Assembly (NCBI GenBank): GCA_029298735.1
Contig: JANSLP010000066.1
Span: 1-64,000, forward strand
Source of the DNA: Ophiostoma sp. CBS 140.51
Lineage: Eukaryota > Ascomycota > Sordariomycetes > Ophiostomatales > Ophiostomataceae
Direction of reading: 5' to 3'
DNA length: 64,000 bases
Both the position numbers and the translations under genes were made by a program. Below are positions 1 through 10,077 of this stretch, one piece after another. The notes under the pieces were generated by a model that was given only the letters and a program-made list of their open reading frames with translations, ran no database searches and had not been told where the DNA came from. Within the stretch, counting starts at the first letter, position 1. Every line of letters begins with the position of its first letter.

Positions 1-304
1 ATGTGATAATGAGGCTTTCTTTTTCTTCTCCTCCTCTTTTCCCTTTTCTATCGTTTCCCCTCATCTTTTCTGCCTTTTTTTCTTTCTTTCTTTTTTTTAA
101 TAAATTCCAGCCGTTCAGTAAAGACTCGAAATATGACTTTCAATTTGTCACGCAAGTAAATTATTTAGACTTTGTCATTTTAATCATTTCTTCATTTGTT
201 TGATTTCGACGTCATGGCTCTTTATGGAAATATGTACAGTGTCATTTTGAGCTTCATCGACTTCTCACGACTCATTCTTTTGCTGCCTGCTGCGCGCATG
301 GCAT
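1..304. other. Intergenic, 3' side of the SDR gene
   Basis: AT- and T-rich sequence with pyrimidine runs. It probably contains the 3' UTR and polyadenylation region of the minus-strand SDR gene that stops at 305. I see no coding signal. Confidence 0.5.
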
Positions 305-1105
305 TTACTGCGTCGTGAAACCGCCGTCCGAGATCAGAGCAGCACCCTGCATGAAGCTGCTCATGCGCGACGCCAAAAAGGTAATGGCATCAGCAATCTC
401 CTCCATAGCGCACATGCGCTTGAGCGGCGTGCGGGCAATGTCGATGCCGAGCGGCGAGTCCGGGTCGGTGTCCATGCTGCGGAGCAGCAGCGGGGTCTCG
501 ACGTAGCCGGGGCAGATGCAGTTGACGCGGATGTTGTGGGGGCCGTACGTGTTGCCGTCGCCCTTGGTGAGGCCGACGACACCGTGCTTGGCAGCGGCGT
601 AGGCAGTCTGGGACATGAGGCTGCCGGGGGCGACAATGCCGTACATGGAGGCGGTGTTGATGATGCGGCCACGGCCGTCGCGGACACCCAGGTCCTCCTG
701 CTTCACCATGACGGCGAGCTCCTCCTTTTGGCAGCGCCACACACCGTCGAGATCAATGTTGATGACACGGCGCCACTCCTCCTCGTCGACCTCGTGGGTG
801 GGCTTGCCCGAGCCGCCAATGCCGGCGTTGTTGACGGCAATATCGAGGCGGCCAAACTTGGCGACAACAGCCGCGACGGTGGCCTTGACCTGCTCGCCGC
901 TCTGGACGTCGACTTGGAGGTTGAGGACGTTGACGTTGGGGTACTTTTCGCGGAGCTCCTTGCTGGAGGCCTCGAGGGCCTCGAGGTTGATGTCGGCCAG
1001 GGCAAGGTTGGTGATACCGTTGCGGGCAAAGGCAAGGGCTGTGTACTGGCCGATGCCGGAAGCGGCACCGGTGATAAAGGCGGTTCCCTGAACGAGGCCA
1101 GACAT
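305..1105 (-). CDS. Short-chain dehydrogenase/reductase (classical SDR, NAD(P)-dependent)
   Basis: A single-exon 266-residue Rossmann-fold oxidoreductase of the usual length for classical SDRs. Visible motifs are the cofactor loop TGAASGIG (residues 12-19), an acidic residue at the end of beta-2 (Asp38 in ADIN, which in this family favours NAD over NADP), NNAG (92-95), and a catalytic tetrad fitting Asn116, Ser153, Tyr169 and Lys173 (YAAAK). PGYVETP follows, as in family members whose loop closes over the substrate. The protein has no signal peptide or membrane segment, so it is probably cytosolic. The start ATG is at 1105, the only ATG that keeps the complete first beta strand. The substrate cannot be deduced; many fungal paralogues act on sugars, polyols, steroids or polyketides. 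A spliced leader lies upstream. The neighbouring gene at 3266 is divergent. Confidence 0.93.
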   Translation of the reverse strand: MSGLVQGTAFITGAASGIGQYTALAFARNGITNLALADINLEALEASSKELREKYPNVNVLNLQVDVQSGEQVKATVAAVVAKFGRLDIAVNNAGIGGSGKPTHEVDEEEWRRVINIDLDGVWRCQKEELAVMVKQEDLGVRDGRGRIINTASMYGIVAPGSLMSQTAYAAAKHGVVGLTKGDGNTYGPHNIRVNCICPGYVETPLLLRSMDTDPDSPLGIDIARTPLKRMCAMEEIADAITFLASRMSSFMQGAALISDGGFTTQ

Positions 1106-1181
1106 TGTGGTTGTGAGGGTGTGGTGTGAAGTTGAAGAAGGAAAAGCAGAAAAAGAGGAGTTGCTGTGAGGCTGAGGGGAT

Positions 1182-1260
1182 CTGTGTGTGTTAGAGGAAG
1201 TTGAGTTGAGTTGAGTTGACGTGACGTATTAAGTTGAGGTTGTGAAATTTGAATACTTAC
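1182..1260 (-). other. Probable 5' UTR intron of the SDR gene
   Basis: Read on the minus strand, a strong donor GTAAGTATTC begins at 1260. A CTAAC branch point followed by ACACACAG ends at 1182, giving 79 bp. It lies 77 bp upstream of the SDR ATG, so it would be spliced out of the leader. The intron contains the GTTGA repeat. This is inferred from consensus signals only. Confidence 0.6.
1200..1219. repeat. GTTGA tandem repeat (4 units)
   Basis: Four perfect 5-bp GTTGA units, inside the proposed leader intron of the SDR gene. Confidence 0.9.
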
Positions 1261-3265
1261 CAGAATGGAATGTGCAAGTGCAGAAGCGAAATAGGACCAC
1301 GAACAAAATGGATGGACAAGACAATAGAAGACAAGAGAGGGGATAAAAAGATCATCAACGAGGTTCGTGCTTCTTGTAGCTTCACCCACGCTGCCTCCAA
1401 CATGGCTCAACGTCCACTCAACCCTCGTCGCCGTGTAAATACAGCCTGTTCACAGTCCCTAGCACTGCCCACATTTGGCACCGTCTGCGCCCCAACAGAC
1501 ACCAAATCTGCAGCATCGTGCCTGCCCTGACGCCCTGAATGACCTGGAATTCCCCTCTTTCTGCTTTTTCTGCTGGTTTCTATTGTCTCTGCCTCCGACC
1601 TTCCGTTCTCTGGGGTGGGGTAATAGCGCATGCCTCGGAGGCGGCAGACGAGTCGACAGCGACGTAATGAGGGGATACAGGAGGAAAGACTGCGAGTTTC
1701 CAGCGATTCCCCACGGGTGTCAGTGTGCCAAGTCGACCCCGGTCTCCATAGGCCCCCGTTAGGCCCCTCTTCAGGCCCTCTCCAGGCCCGTTTAGGCCCT
1801 CACTAGGCGCCACAGACTCCGTAGTCAGTTTTAATAACCCCATCCACGCCCATCTCCCCACACGCGTCGAGGTCCTTCGGATGTGATTTCGCGTAGCTCA
1901 GACCCCAAAGTGTCTTCATGTGTATGAAGTCGACCAGCGTGCATGCTGAAGGGCGCTAACATGATTCTGGGCATTTTTGGCCGGCTGTGGCCAACGAAAA
2001 GCAAGAGAAAAAAAGGCCAGAAGACAGGCAGACTAGAGAGACCAGGAGAACAATCCCCGGGATTGCATACCCACTTGAAAGTGAGGGCGTAGATATGTTG
2101 TCCTTGGAGAGAGTATGTTCTCGTCATCTGTCACAGACAGACAGAGCACAGAGTATGCTCACATGGCCGGACTATCCTGTTCAAAGCCGGAGAATTGTGT
2201 CAAATAAAAGAGACGTGAGGGGTGGTTCCCCAGAAAGAACGGTTCTTGAAACGATGAGAAGAGAATAGGTATCCGGGGAAAGGAGACGGTAAGGGTAAGC
2301 AGCAGAAAAGCCAACAGGGCGAGCCAGCATCGTGAGCGATATTCGCAGTAAATCTATGGTTACAATACGCAGTTTGTCCACAATACCGAACAGTGTCCTA
2401 GCTGCATACAATGGCCGCTGTGTCGACCTTTTGGAAAAACACTGACCCGTTTGACCATCGTGTGGACTACTGTGTGCACTGAGGACTAACGGCTGCGCGG
2501 CTGTTCGGCGCTGACAGACCCGGTTGCAGTGCCACGAGCCGCGTAAGTCCAGAGGCAAGATTACTGCATTGGATAATTTTGGGTCAGGGTCTGACGTCTG
2601 ACCAGTAAAGCTACCCTTTGCCGACGTGAGATTCGACAAGGCTGAGAAAGGTCGAAGAAGAACGGATCCGGCGGAGACGGGACGCGACATGATGTCAGTC
2701 GTCGGCAGTCGCTTGTCAAGGAAATCGTAGACAATCCATGACCGAGCCGCCGGGCCACGCAAAATGATCTTCCGAGAAGTGAGGGCAAGGGGCGAAAGAA
2801 AAGGCGACGATGATGTCGGACGACAGAGACAGTCAGGTGACAGATCTTGTGACAACTTCATAGAAAGATATCTGACAGTGCGGTTCGAGAATGCGGCTCG
2901 TGGTGGATCTGGACTTTCAGCCTCTTGGAGTTGCACATAAAGAGCATGCCGTGTTAATGGCCCTTTCATTCCCTTGTTATGCATAAGTCGAAGCCTCGCC
3001 CGCGCATAAAGTGGCTACTTTAATCTATCCTGAAGCAACCCGCGGAGAGCTGCTCCGATGAGGACAGCACAGCAAAATGCAAAACCGTAGTAGAAGACAG
3101 AAATACAGACACAATTGAGGAAAGAATAGACGGAATAAAAATCAGCTCGATGGCTTCATCTGTGTGGTTGAGGGCAGTTGTCGTGGTAATTGCAATTGAC
3201 TTCAATTGACGACATCACTTCTTCTCTTCACCTCTTTCCAAAAAGTCGCCTACCCCCACACCATC
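1261..3265. other. Divergent intergenic region between the SDR gene and the secreted-protein gene
   Basis: About 2 kb serving as upstream region for both flanking divergent genes. It contains the phased AGGCCC array at 1750-1810. A long minus-strand open frame at 2181-2984 has no recognisable domain and non-coding-like composition, so I do not call it. Just before 3266 there is a short direct repeat, CAATTGAC, at about 3193-3209. Confidence 0.5.
1750..1810. repeat. Phased AGGCCC array
   Basis: Six copies of AGGCCC (the last is AGGCGC) start at 1750, 1761, 1773, 1784, 1794 and 1805. Spacings are 11, 12, 11, 10 and 11 bp, close to one DNA turn. It lies about 490 bp beyond the SDR leader intron. 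Function is unknown; a clustered factor-binding site is one possibility. Confidence 0.8.
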
Positions 3266-4114
3266 ATGAAGCTCTCTCTCCTGTCAGTGGCCCCCTTGGC
3301 CACTACTGTCGCCGCCTTTGGCGCCCACAACCAGCCACCCAAGGGCGAAGTCACCAAGACGGACAACTTTGTCTGGGCCGACCCCTTCCACGACCACCGC
3401 CTCGCCCACAAGCTGACGCCCTCCTGCACCGTCGAGAAATCGTTTGCGGCGCGCGAGTTCTTGCTGCACGACCTGTACGAGCACGACCCCAAGGGCCTGT
3501 GGAACTATGGCGATGCTCTCAAGACAATCTTTACAGGGCGGCCGTACCCTGGCGGCTGGGACGGCCTTGACCCACACATGTACGAGCGCCCGCTGATGCT
3601 CATGGAGTATGCCGATGTACCGGTTGCTGTGCGGGAGTGGATTGAGGAGGCGGAGCGGGAGGTTGGCGAGGAGGAGGAAGACGAGCGCAGCGAGGACGAA
3701 AAGAAAAAGAAGAAGGCACGCAAAAACCTGTTTGCCGTCTTTGAGCGCGCGACGGAGCCCGAGCAAAAGGTGACCAAGACGGTGGTGCCGGCCAAGACGG
3801 CGGCCAAGGCGGCGGCGCTGCGGCCACTAGACACAAAGCGCGTGGTCATCTTTGCACCGGGTGCCTTGTACAGCATTCTGCCGCTGTGGGTGGCGGACGA
3901 GGCCGCTGCCGAGGGAAGTGAGAGCTGTGCAAAGTCGTTGCTCAGCCTTGACAACTACGCCCCCAAACCGAAAGACGGCGGCGTCATTGCGTGGACAACA
4001 GCACACACGGCGCCGAACCGCGGCAAGGGTGAGCGGACCATGACGTTCACCATCAAGGCGCAGACGCTGCAGGCAGCAGGCGCGGCATCGTTTGGTGGGA
4101 AAGAGGAGTTGTAG
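3266..4114 (+). CDS. Uncharacterised secreted protein with a charged Glu/Lys segment
   Basis: A single-exon protein of 282 residues. The start at 3266 (CACCATCATG) is the first ATG and opens with a signal-peptide pattern: MKLS, a hydrophobic core (LLSVAPLATTVAA) and a likely cleavage after Ala17. The mature part has an N-terminal acidic/aromatic region with a conserved-looking stretch around LWNYGDALKTIF and GGWDGLDPHMYE. A highly charged segment follows, rich in Glu then Lys (about residues 130-155), and then a region with YAPKPKDGGVIAWT. No transmembrane helix or GPI signal is visible beyond the signal peptide. I do not recognise a named domain. The pattern resembles uncharacterised secreted proteins of Sordariomycetes, from memory only. 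Whether it is an effector or a wall protein cannot be decided. Confidence 0.8.
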   Translation: MKLSLLSVAPLATTVAAFGAHNQPPKGEVTKTDNFVWADPFHDHRLAHKLTPSCTVEKSFAAREFLLHDLYEHDPKGLWNYGDALKTIFTGRPYPGGWDGLDPHMYERPLMLMEYADVPVAVREWIEEAEREVGEEEEDERSEDEKKKKKARKNLFAVFERATEPEQKVTKTVVPAKTAAKAAALRPLDTKRVVIFAPGALYSILPLWVADEAAAEGSESCAKSLLSLDNYAPKPKDGGVIAWTTAHTAPNRGKGERTMTFTIKAQTLQAAGAASFGGKEEL

Positions 4115-5615
4115 GGCGGAGGTGGACGAGTAGGGGGGATCTGTCGAAGACGATGGTTGATCAAGTCGGCTAGAGGGATGAAGTTGGTCGAGAGCACACG
4201 AGAGAATGTTGCCGATAAGGTGGACGTTGGTCAAATAGGCTCGAGATAAGACAAAGTCGAGTCTGTAGAAAGAAGTTGTGCAAGACAATAAGCAAAAGGG
4301 CAAGATAAAGTCAATTTCAAATCAATTTCAAATCTTTGATTCAATCGTAAAAGTATCTCGAAAGTTTCTGGACGCGAACATCGTGCTCTAGCCACGACAA
4401 GCAAGAGCCCCTCCCTCAGCCAAATGCCGCCCCGAGCGCCCTCGCCCTCGCCCTCGTGTCGTTTGCGGCCAAGTGGGCTTCCCTGCAAATCCGGGGTAAC
4501 AGGGGTGGCCAGCGTCTAGCGAGACCTGGGGGGCTGAACTGGGGCCTCTGTCGAGCCCATCCTTCAACTTCATTCAAATTTCGAAAGGGAATTGAACGGT
4601 ATTCCAAACTTCATTTTCAATAGCCAGCCGGCTCCTTTTCGTCTCCTCAGTCTCTCCGTAACTTTGCTCACAATTTGGCCCATCTCCTCGCTTCCCCCGT
4701 GTCCGTCTAATTCCAGAAGCTTTTAGTTTTCGTCCCCAGCCACAGCCAGCCTCTGTAAAGTCAGCAAGTCTGCCGAGGCGACCAGTCGCTTCTCCTATGA
4801 CTGGCCTGGCCGAGGCCCTCGCGCCTTCCACTTTAAGCGCCCTTCGTTTTCTCTTCTCCTTCTCCCTTGTTCCCCCCTTCTCCGGCCAACTGCTTTTCAG
4901 CGAATCGGAGTCCCCCGATGCCCGGATGCGTCACTGTCATTGGCCGGTCAGAGCCTGCCAGTTAGGTCTCGGTAACCCCATGGGTCCAGATGCACCAAAA
5001 AGAACAAAGGCAAAGAAGGAAGGAAGAGACAAAGGCCAAAAATACCCGAAATACCAGATACCCAAAAATACACACTAGAAGCACCCCAGATTCCTCATTC
5101 CAGCCCAATCACCAGCCCGCCCTTGTCTGCCCTGCCACGCCTTTCCCGCGCCCAAGCCCCCATATTTATCAGGCGAGACTCGCGGGTTCCCCCCTCCGCC
5201 CTGTTTTCTGGCGTCCGCCTGGGGTGCCTAAGATCTCCTAACGCTCTTTCCTCGCTCTTCTTGCCTCTTCTATCTCTTCATAATCTTCGATCTTCCACCT
5301 TCCGTCATTCCACAAATCTAAATCTAAATACAAGATCTAGTCTCCCCTTGTCCATCCGCATTTCGTTTCGTTCTTTCGCATTCTCCGACGCGACCGAAAA
5401 TCGAGAAACCAAAATCCTATAAAAGAGACGACGCCCTCCACTCTTTTCGTTCTCCACAATCTCTCAACATCATTCGAACATCCAACTTGCAGCTGCAAAC
5501 TCAAACTACTCGAACAACACTCATCATCAACAACAAGACTCGACTCGACTGAACATATCGAGTCTATACCACATCTACCACCAACCCTTCCCTTCACCTC
5601 CTACCCACCCCAACA
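4115..5615. other. Intergenic region and long leader of the 5616 gene
   Basis: From about 5100 the plus strand becomes rich in C, T and CAA triplets, typical of a fungal promoter and leader leading into the ATG at 5616. Several short upstream ATGs occur in the leader region. I see no coding gene. Confidence 0.5.
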
Positions 5616-5858
5616 ATGGCCCGCAGCTTCAAGGCCCGCCAGAGCGGTGGCACCAACCCGCAGACGCCTCCCAACTGGACCGATATGGTCCCCCACAAAT
5701 ACTGCGGCGCGCTCGATCTTGGCCGCGCCGGCAAGGACAACAAGGCCCAGAAGTGCGCCGCGTGTCTGTCTGTCAAGGCGCACTTGGACGGTGCAAATGA
5801 CCGCGCGACAAAGCGTCGGCGGGAAGAGAAGATGTCGTACGCTCTGGGTCACGACTAA
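5616..5858 (+). CDS. Small conserved-type hypothetical protein (80 residues)
   Basis: This is a short intact frame with a good start context (CAACAATGGC) after a long pyrimidine/CAA-rich leader. The product is basic and hydrophilic with no signal peptide or membrane segment. It contains one isolated Cys (KYCGAL) and a CAAC pair (residues 49-52), so a small metal site is possible but incomplete. A basic run, KRRREEK (residues 67-73), could serve as a nuclear localisation signal. The codons end mostly in C or G, as in the recognised genes here, which supports coding. I do not recognise the family. The mRNA would carry a strong hairpin immediately after the stop codon. Confidence 0.55.
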   Translation: MARSFKARQSGGTNPQTPPNWTDMVPHKYCGALDLGRAGKDNKAQKCAACLSVKAHLDGANDRATKRRREEKMSYALGHD

Positions 5859-5862
5859 GAGA

Positions 5863-5887
5863 CGCGAGAGTCTTCGCACTCTACGCG
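5863..5887 (+). other. Stem-loop directly after the stop codon of the 5616 gene
   Basis: CGCGAGAGT (5863-5871) pairs with ACTCT-A-CGCG (5878-5887). This gives nine base pairs with one bulged A and a six-base loop, CTTCGC. It begins five bases after the TAA. An outer arm AGAGA (5858-5862) can also pair with TCTCT (5902-5906). Confidence 0.65.
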
Positions 5888-7640
5888 AGCGATAGCGAGC
5901 GTCTCTCGTCACAGTCGCACGACCGTCGACGATAGCGACCCTTTTTTACGAGACACAGCGTTTGGACTTTCTTTTCCCCCCTATCATTTACACCTTCGTC
6001 ACAACACGGAACACGGCATACTCTCGATACCCTAAAACACACACAACAGCAATAAACCCATCAAACTCGCGGCTGCGCTCCATGAGAGTGACCCGAGAAA
6101 AACAGAAATACACAAAAAACAGTCTTTTCTTTCTCCTCGTTTTTATCAGGATTATCATTTTGGGAACGGACACACCGCCAGGCAAACGCAGGCGCTGACC
6201 GCCCTTTTGCTTTTGTCTTCTTTTCGGTTACATTTTGCATTTTTGCGTTTGCTTTGTCACGGCCTGGCTGCATATCTGCATGCCGCCGACTTGCATATAG
6301 AATTAGAAATACATTTTCTATTACGAGAATCAATTTTAAAGACTTCTTGTCTGTTCCCTTTGACATATTTTGACAGCTTCCAATCGTTATTGTCCTTTCT
6401 GTGATGCTCTCGTATTTTTGGTGATGCTTCATTGTATGCACTTCAGAACAAAAGCCGCCCCCTGTCTGCTATTGTCATCCCTGATATGGCCGCAAAGTGG
6501 GTAGCGTAGAGTTGAAATACAGGGGACAGTGCACTGCGACACAGGGCATTTTACAGGTGTCGACAGGATATCCTGACAAGGCTCGTGACATGACGTCATC
6601 ATCAGAGGCTCTGTCATCGACAGACGGGCGAACTTGGACTGTGACCAGCCAGCCGGTTTGATATTTTTGTATCATATTCTTCATTTTCATTAAATAAAAA
6701 CGACGCAGTTAAAGTATAGTTTACCTCTACTGTCTCCAGTGATATAACCCGTGATACCACGTGCCTAGGTGACAACAGCGTCGTGACGATGCCTCTCGAC
6801 ATTCAACCTCGAGTGTACATGGCTACTCCTCTTGCGTATTGAGAGCTGACTGGAAAGTGCTCACAACACCTTAGCAAATTGTTACCTTCTCATGTACTGC
6901 GTATTGTTGTCAGTCTGCGAGTCTTATATTAGTACTAGTCCGTGGCACGTGCCGTCCCTCAAGCCCCATCCTGACTGTTTACCACCCCCTTTCCATTAAA
7001 TAATCAAATCATCACACACTGTGTTAGATCAAAATGATGTGCTACATACCTCATGTAATTTTGGTCACTGTAGTCACTGAGGCTTCAACCAGTACTTTCA
7101 AGCATCTTGTCTGCACAAAAAGACATCAAGATATAAGACAACTTAGGGCATGTCGGCCATCATTTGATCAGATCTGTGATGGAGGGAAGAGAGTCTTGAG
7201 ATTTTCCTCGTGTTTGTTATCATTTTATAATGCGTTGTTCTATCATCGTAATGACTTGTTCGGCAGTATCTGTCTGAATGTAGACTTGTATCTCTCTGTT
7301 ATATAATCACCAAGTATCGCCTAACAGGCACGGTTGACAGTCATTGCCAGTCACGAGGCCGACCAAATCTCCCACAAACTCTCAAAATTACCTTTCCATA
7401 GTATTTTTTGTCCATGATGTCTTCTGACTGTCCACTTTTATCGTGGCTACAAAAGGAGAGCCGTGCCCATCGGAATTCCATCTCCATCTCCATCTCCATT
7501 TCCATCCCCTCCCTCTCTTTGTCAACTTATATCCAACTACAGCGAAACAGCTTTCGAAATTCAACCATTCTCCATCGAATATACCACTCCGTCCATCAAC
7601 GTTAAACACTTGATACACGTCCTACCAGCCATCACATTCA
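5888..7640. other. Intergenic region upstream of the hexose transporter
   Basis: AT-rich sequence with no convincing gene. A TACAAAAG TATA-like element at about 7447-7454 is followed by the TCCATC repeat and a pyrimidine/CAAC-rich leader to the transporter ATG at 7641. Confidence 0.45.
7477..7506. repeat. TCCATC hexanucleotide repeat in the transporter leader
   Basis: Five consecutive 6-bp units (one is TCCATT) in the probable 5' leader of the hexose transporter. Confidence 0.85.
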
Positions 7641-9541
7641 ATGATGCAGCTCATCAAGCATCCGGCCCATGAGCCGGGCAAGGCCTGGCCGGCCATCCTC
7701 ATCGGCCTGTTTGTTGCTTTTGGCGGTATTCTCTTCGGGTAAGTCCATCTTTATCCATCCGTCCTTTATTCTCAACTTCCTCATCTAACCTTTTCAGCTA
7801 TGACACCGGTACCATCGGTGGCATTCTTGCCATGGACTACTGGCAACGACTCTTCTCTACCGGCTACGTCAACAGCGCCAACCAACCGACTGTCTCCCCT
7901 TCCCAGTCTTCCGCCATTGTCTCGATTCTTTCTGCCGGAACCTTCTTCGGTGCTCTTGGCTCCCCTCTAATGGCCGACCGCATTGGCCGCCGTTTCGCTC
8001 TTATCGGTTCTACCTTTGTCTTTGTCCTCGGTGTCATTCTCCAGACTGCTGCCGTCGCTCTGCCCATGTTTCTCGCCGGCCGCTTCTTTGCCGGCTTCGG
8101 TGTTGGACTGATTTCTGCTCTGAGTAAGTAATACCGGTTGCTCTTCTACATCGCAATCCTCAACAACATATATTAACACCCGTACTTCGTAGTCCCGCTC
8201 TACCAGGCTGAGACGGCTCCCAAGTGGATCCGCGGTGCCATCATCGGCTGCTACCAGTTCGCCATCACTGTCGGTCTCCTGCTCGCCGCCGCCGTCGACA
8301 ATGCCACCCACAAGCGCCAGGACACCGGATCTTACCGCATCCCCATTGCCCTTCAGTTTGCCTGGGCTATTATCATGGTCGGTGGCATGCTCGTTCTCCC
8401 CGAGACACCCCGCTACCTCATCCGGCGCGAGAAGCACGAGGAGGCTGCCCGTGCTCTTGGCAAGATTCGCCGCCTGTCACCTGCCCACCCATCCATCGGT
8501 CAGGAGCTCGACGAGATTGCCATCTGCCACGAGAAGGAGCAGGCTGCCGGCAAGTCGTCCAACATTTTCGATTGCTTCCGCAAGCCTATGCGCAAGCGCC
8601 AGCTCACGGGTATGGCCCTGCAGGCCCTGCAACAGCTGACAGGCATCAACTTTATCTTTTACTACGGCACCCAGTACTTTACCAATTCGGGCGTCCGTAA
8701 CCCCTTTGTTGTCCAGATGATCATGTCCAGCATCAACGTCGTCGCCACCCTGCCCGGTCTCTGGGCCATGGAGCGCTGGGGCCGTCGCCCGCTTTTGCTC
8801 GGTGGTGCCGTAGGCATGTGCGTCTGCCAGCTGATTGTCGCCGTCCTCGGCACCACCACCACGGGCCAGGACGCTTTAGGTAACATTAAGGTGCACAACC
8901 TCAATGCCCAAAAGGCCAGCATTGCCTTTGTCTGCATATACATCTTCTTCTTTGCCTCCACCTGGGGCCCACTGGGCTGGGTCGTTACGGGCGAGATCTT
9001 CCCTCTCCAGCACCGCGCCCGCGGCCTTGCCTTGACCACCGCCACCAACTGGCTGCTCAACTGGGCCATTGCCTACTCGACCCCTTATTTGGTGAACTTC
9101 GGCCCCGGCTACGCCAACCTGCAGTCCAAGATCTTCTTTGTGTGGTTCGGCTGCTGCTTCATCTGCATTGCTTTCGTCTACTTTTTCATCTATGAGACAA
9201 AGGGCCTGTCGCTCGAGGAAATTGACCAGATGTACACCGAGGGCGTCTCGGCCCGGAAGTCGTCCAAGTGGGTTCCGGAGGCCGTCGCCGTCCAGTGGGG
9301 CGGTGGTGCCCAGCCCGATGATGAGAACAAGGACGGCCAGTTTAACGTCCAGGTCCACCCCGCGGCGCAGCCGGTTCGACCAGCTCCCGTCCATCAGGCA
9401 CCTCACCAGGCCTCCGGCTATGGCCACCACCAAGGTCACGACAATCATGCTCTATACTACAACAACAACAGCTATGACAACAGCTATTACACTGTGAATA
9501 TGGCGAGCACTGCTGCAAGTATTAGCACGGGAATCTGGTAG
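7641..9541 (+). CDS. MFS sugar porter (hexose transporter family), three exons
   Basis: Exons are 7641-7738, 7798-8123 and 8193-9541; the introns of 59 and 69 bp have GTAAGT donors. The spliced protein is 590 residues, or 589 if the second ATG at 7644 is used. It is a plasma-membrane major-facilitator sugar porter with 12 expected helices. Diagnostic motifs are GYDTGTIGG in helix 1 (33-41, split by intron 1), RIGRR in loop 2-3, PETPRYL after helix 6 (211-217), QQLTGIN in helix 7 (288-294), RWGRRPL in loop 8-9, and ETKG at the end of helix 12 (476-479). Family knowledge indicates proton-coupled or facilitated monosaccharide uptake; the sugar is not deducible. The N-terminus resembles glucose-responsive transporters such as Neurospora RCO-3, from memory. 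The roughly 100-residue C-terminal tail ends in a His/Gln/Asn/Tyr-rich low-complexity stretch, which is unusual. Confidence 0.95.
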
Positions 9542-10077
9542 ATACTGGGGCGTTAGTAGTCAAGATTTGTTTCTCCCCTTTTTTTAACCCCCCCCCCCCT
9601 TTTTTTTGTTTTTGTTTTATTCCTGTTCAATTCTATATATTTCCTCACTTCGACTTTTTGTCCCTGTTCCCTCTTCTACAACGGAGTTGTTGACATATGG
9701 GCTGGAGTTTGATAATTATTTCTTTTCCTTTCTACTTCACAGGGGCACCTGCTCGAGTTTGTTTTTCCCCCTTTAGGTTTTTTGATACCCTGTTGTTTAA
9801 AATTAAAATCAAGATAGACAAAAGTAAAATAAACAAGAATAAATAGAAAAAAATTCAAAACAAAAAACTTCATCGCACCTGCCGTGAGAACCTTAACGAG
9901 ATTTTTTTTTCGCTCCTTTCGTTCCATATGGTATCATTCGGTCGTCCCTTCCCCCATTTCCTATTTTGGCACCAGACACGCCACATTACAAAGTAAACAG
10001 ACCACAACACCCGCTTCTCCCCTTGTGACTCTTTCTGTTCTTGATCTCTCACCTCCCCTCTACTATTTCCCCCCTTA
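9542..10077. other. Convergent 3' region
   Basis: Shared 3' region of the hexose transporter (+) and the Cys-rich surface protein (-). It contains a T-run, a C-run and another T-run at about 9579-9619, and AT-rich sequence likely to hold the poly(A) signals of both genes. No gene seen. Confidence 0.55.

Noticed and set aside
536..1129. Plus-strand open frame over the SDR gene
   Set aside because: Antisense shadow of a gene with clear catalytic motifs on the other strand.
2181..2984. Minus-strand open frame of 267 codons
   Set aside because: No domain, no hydrophobic pattern of a real fold, rich in Ser/Arg/Leu, and codon endings unlike the recognised genes. Likely chance.
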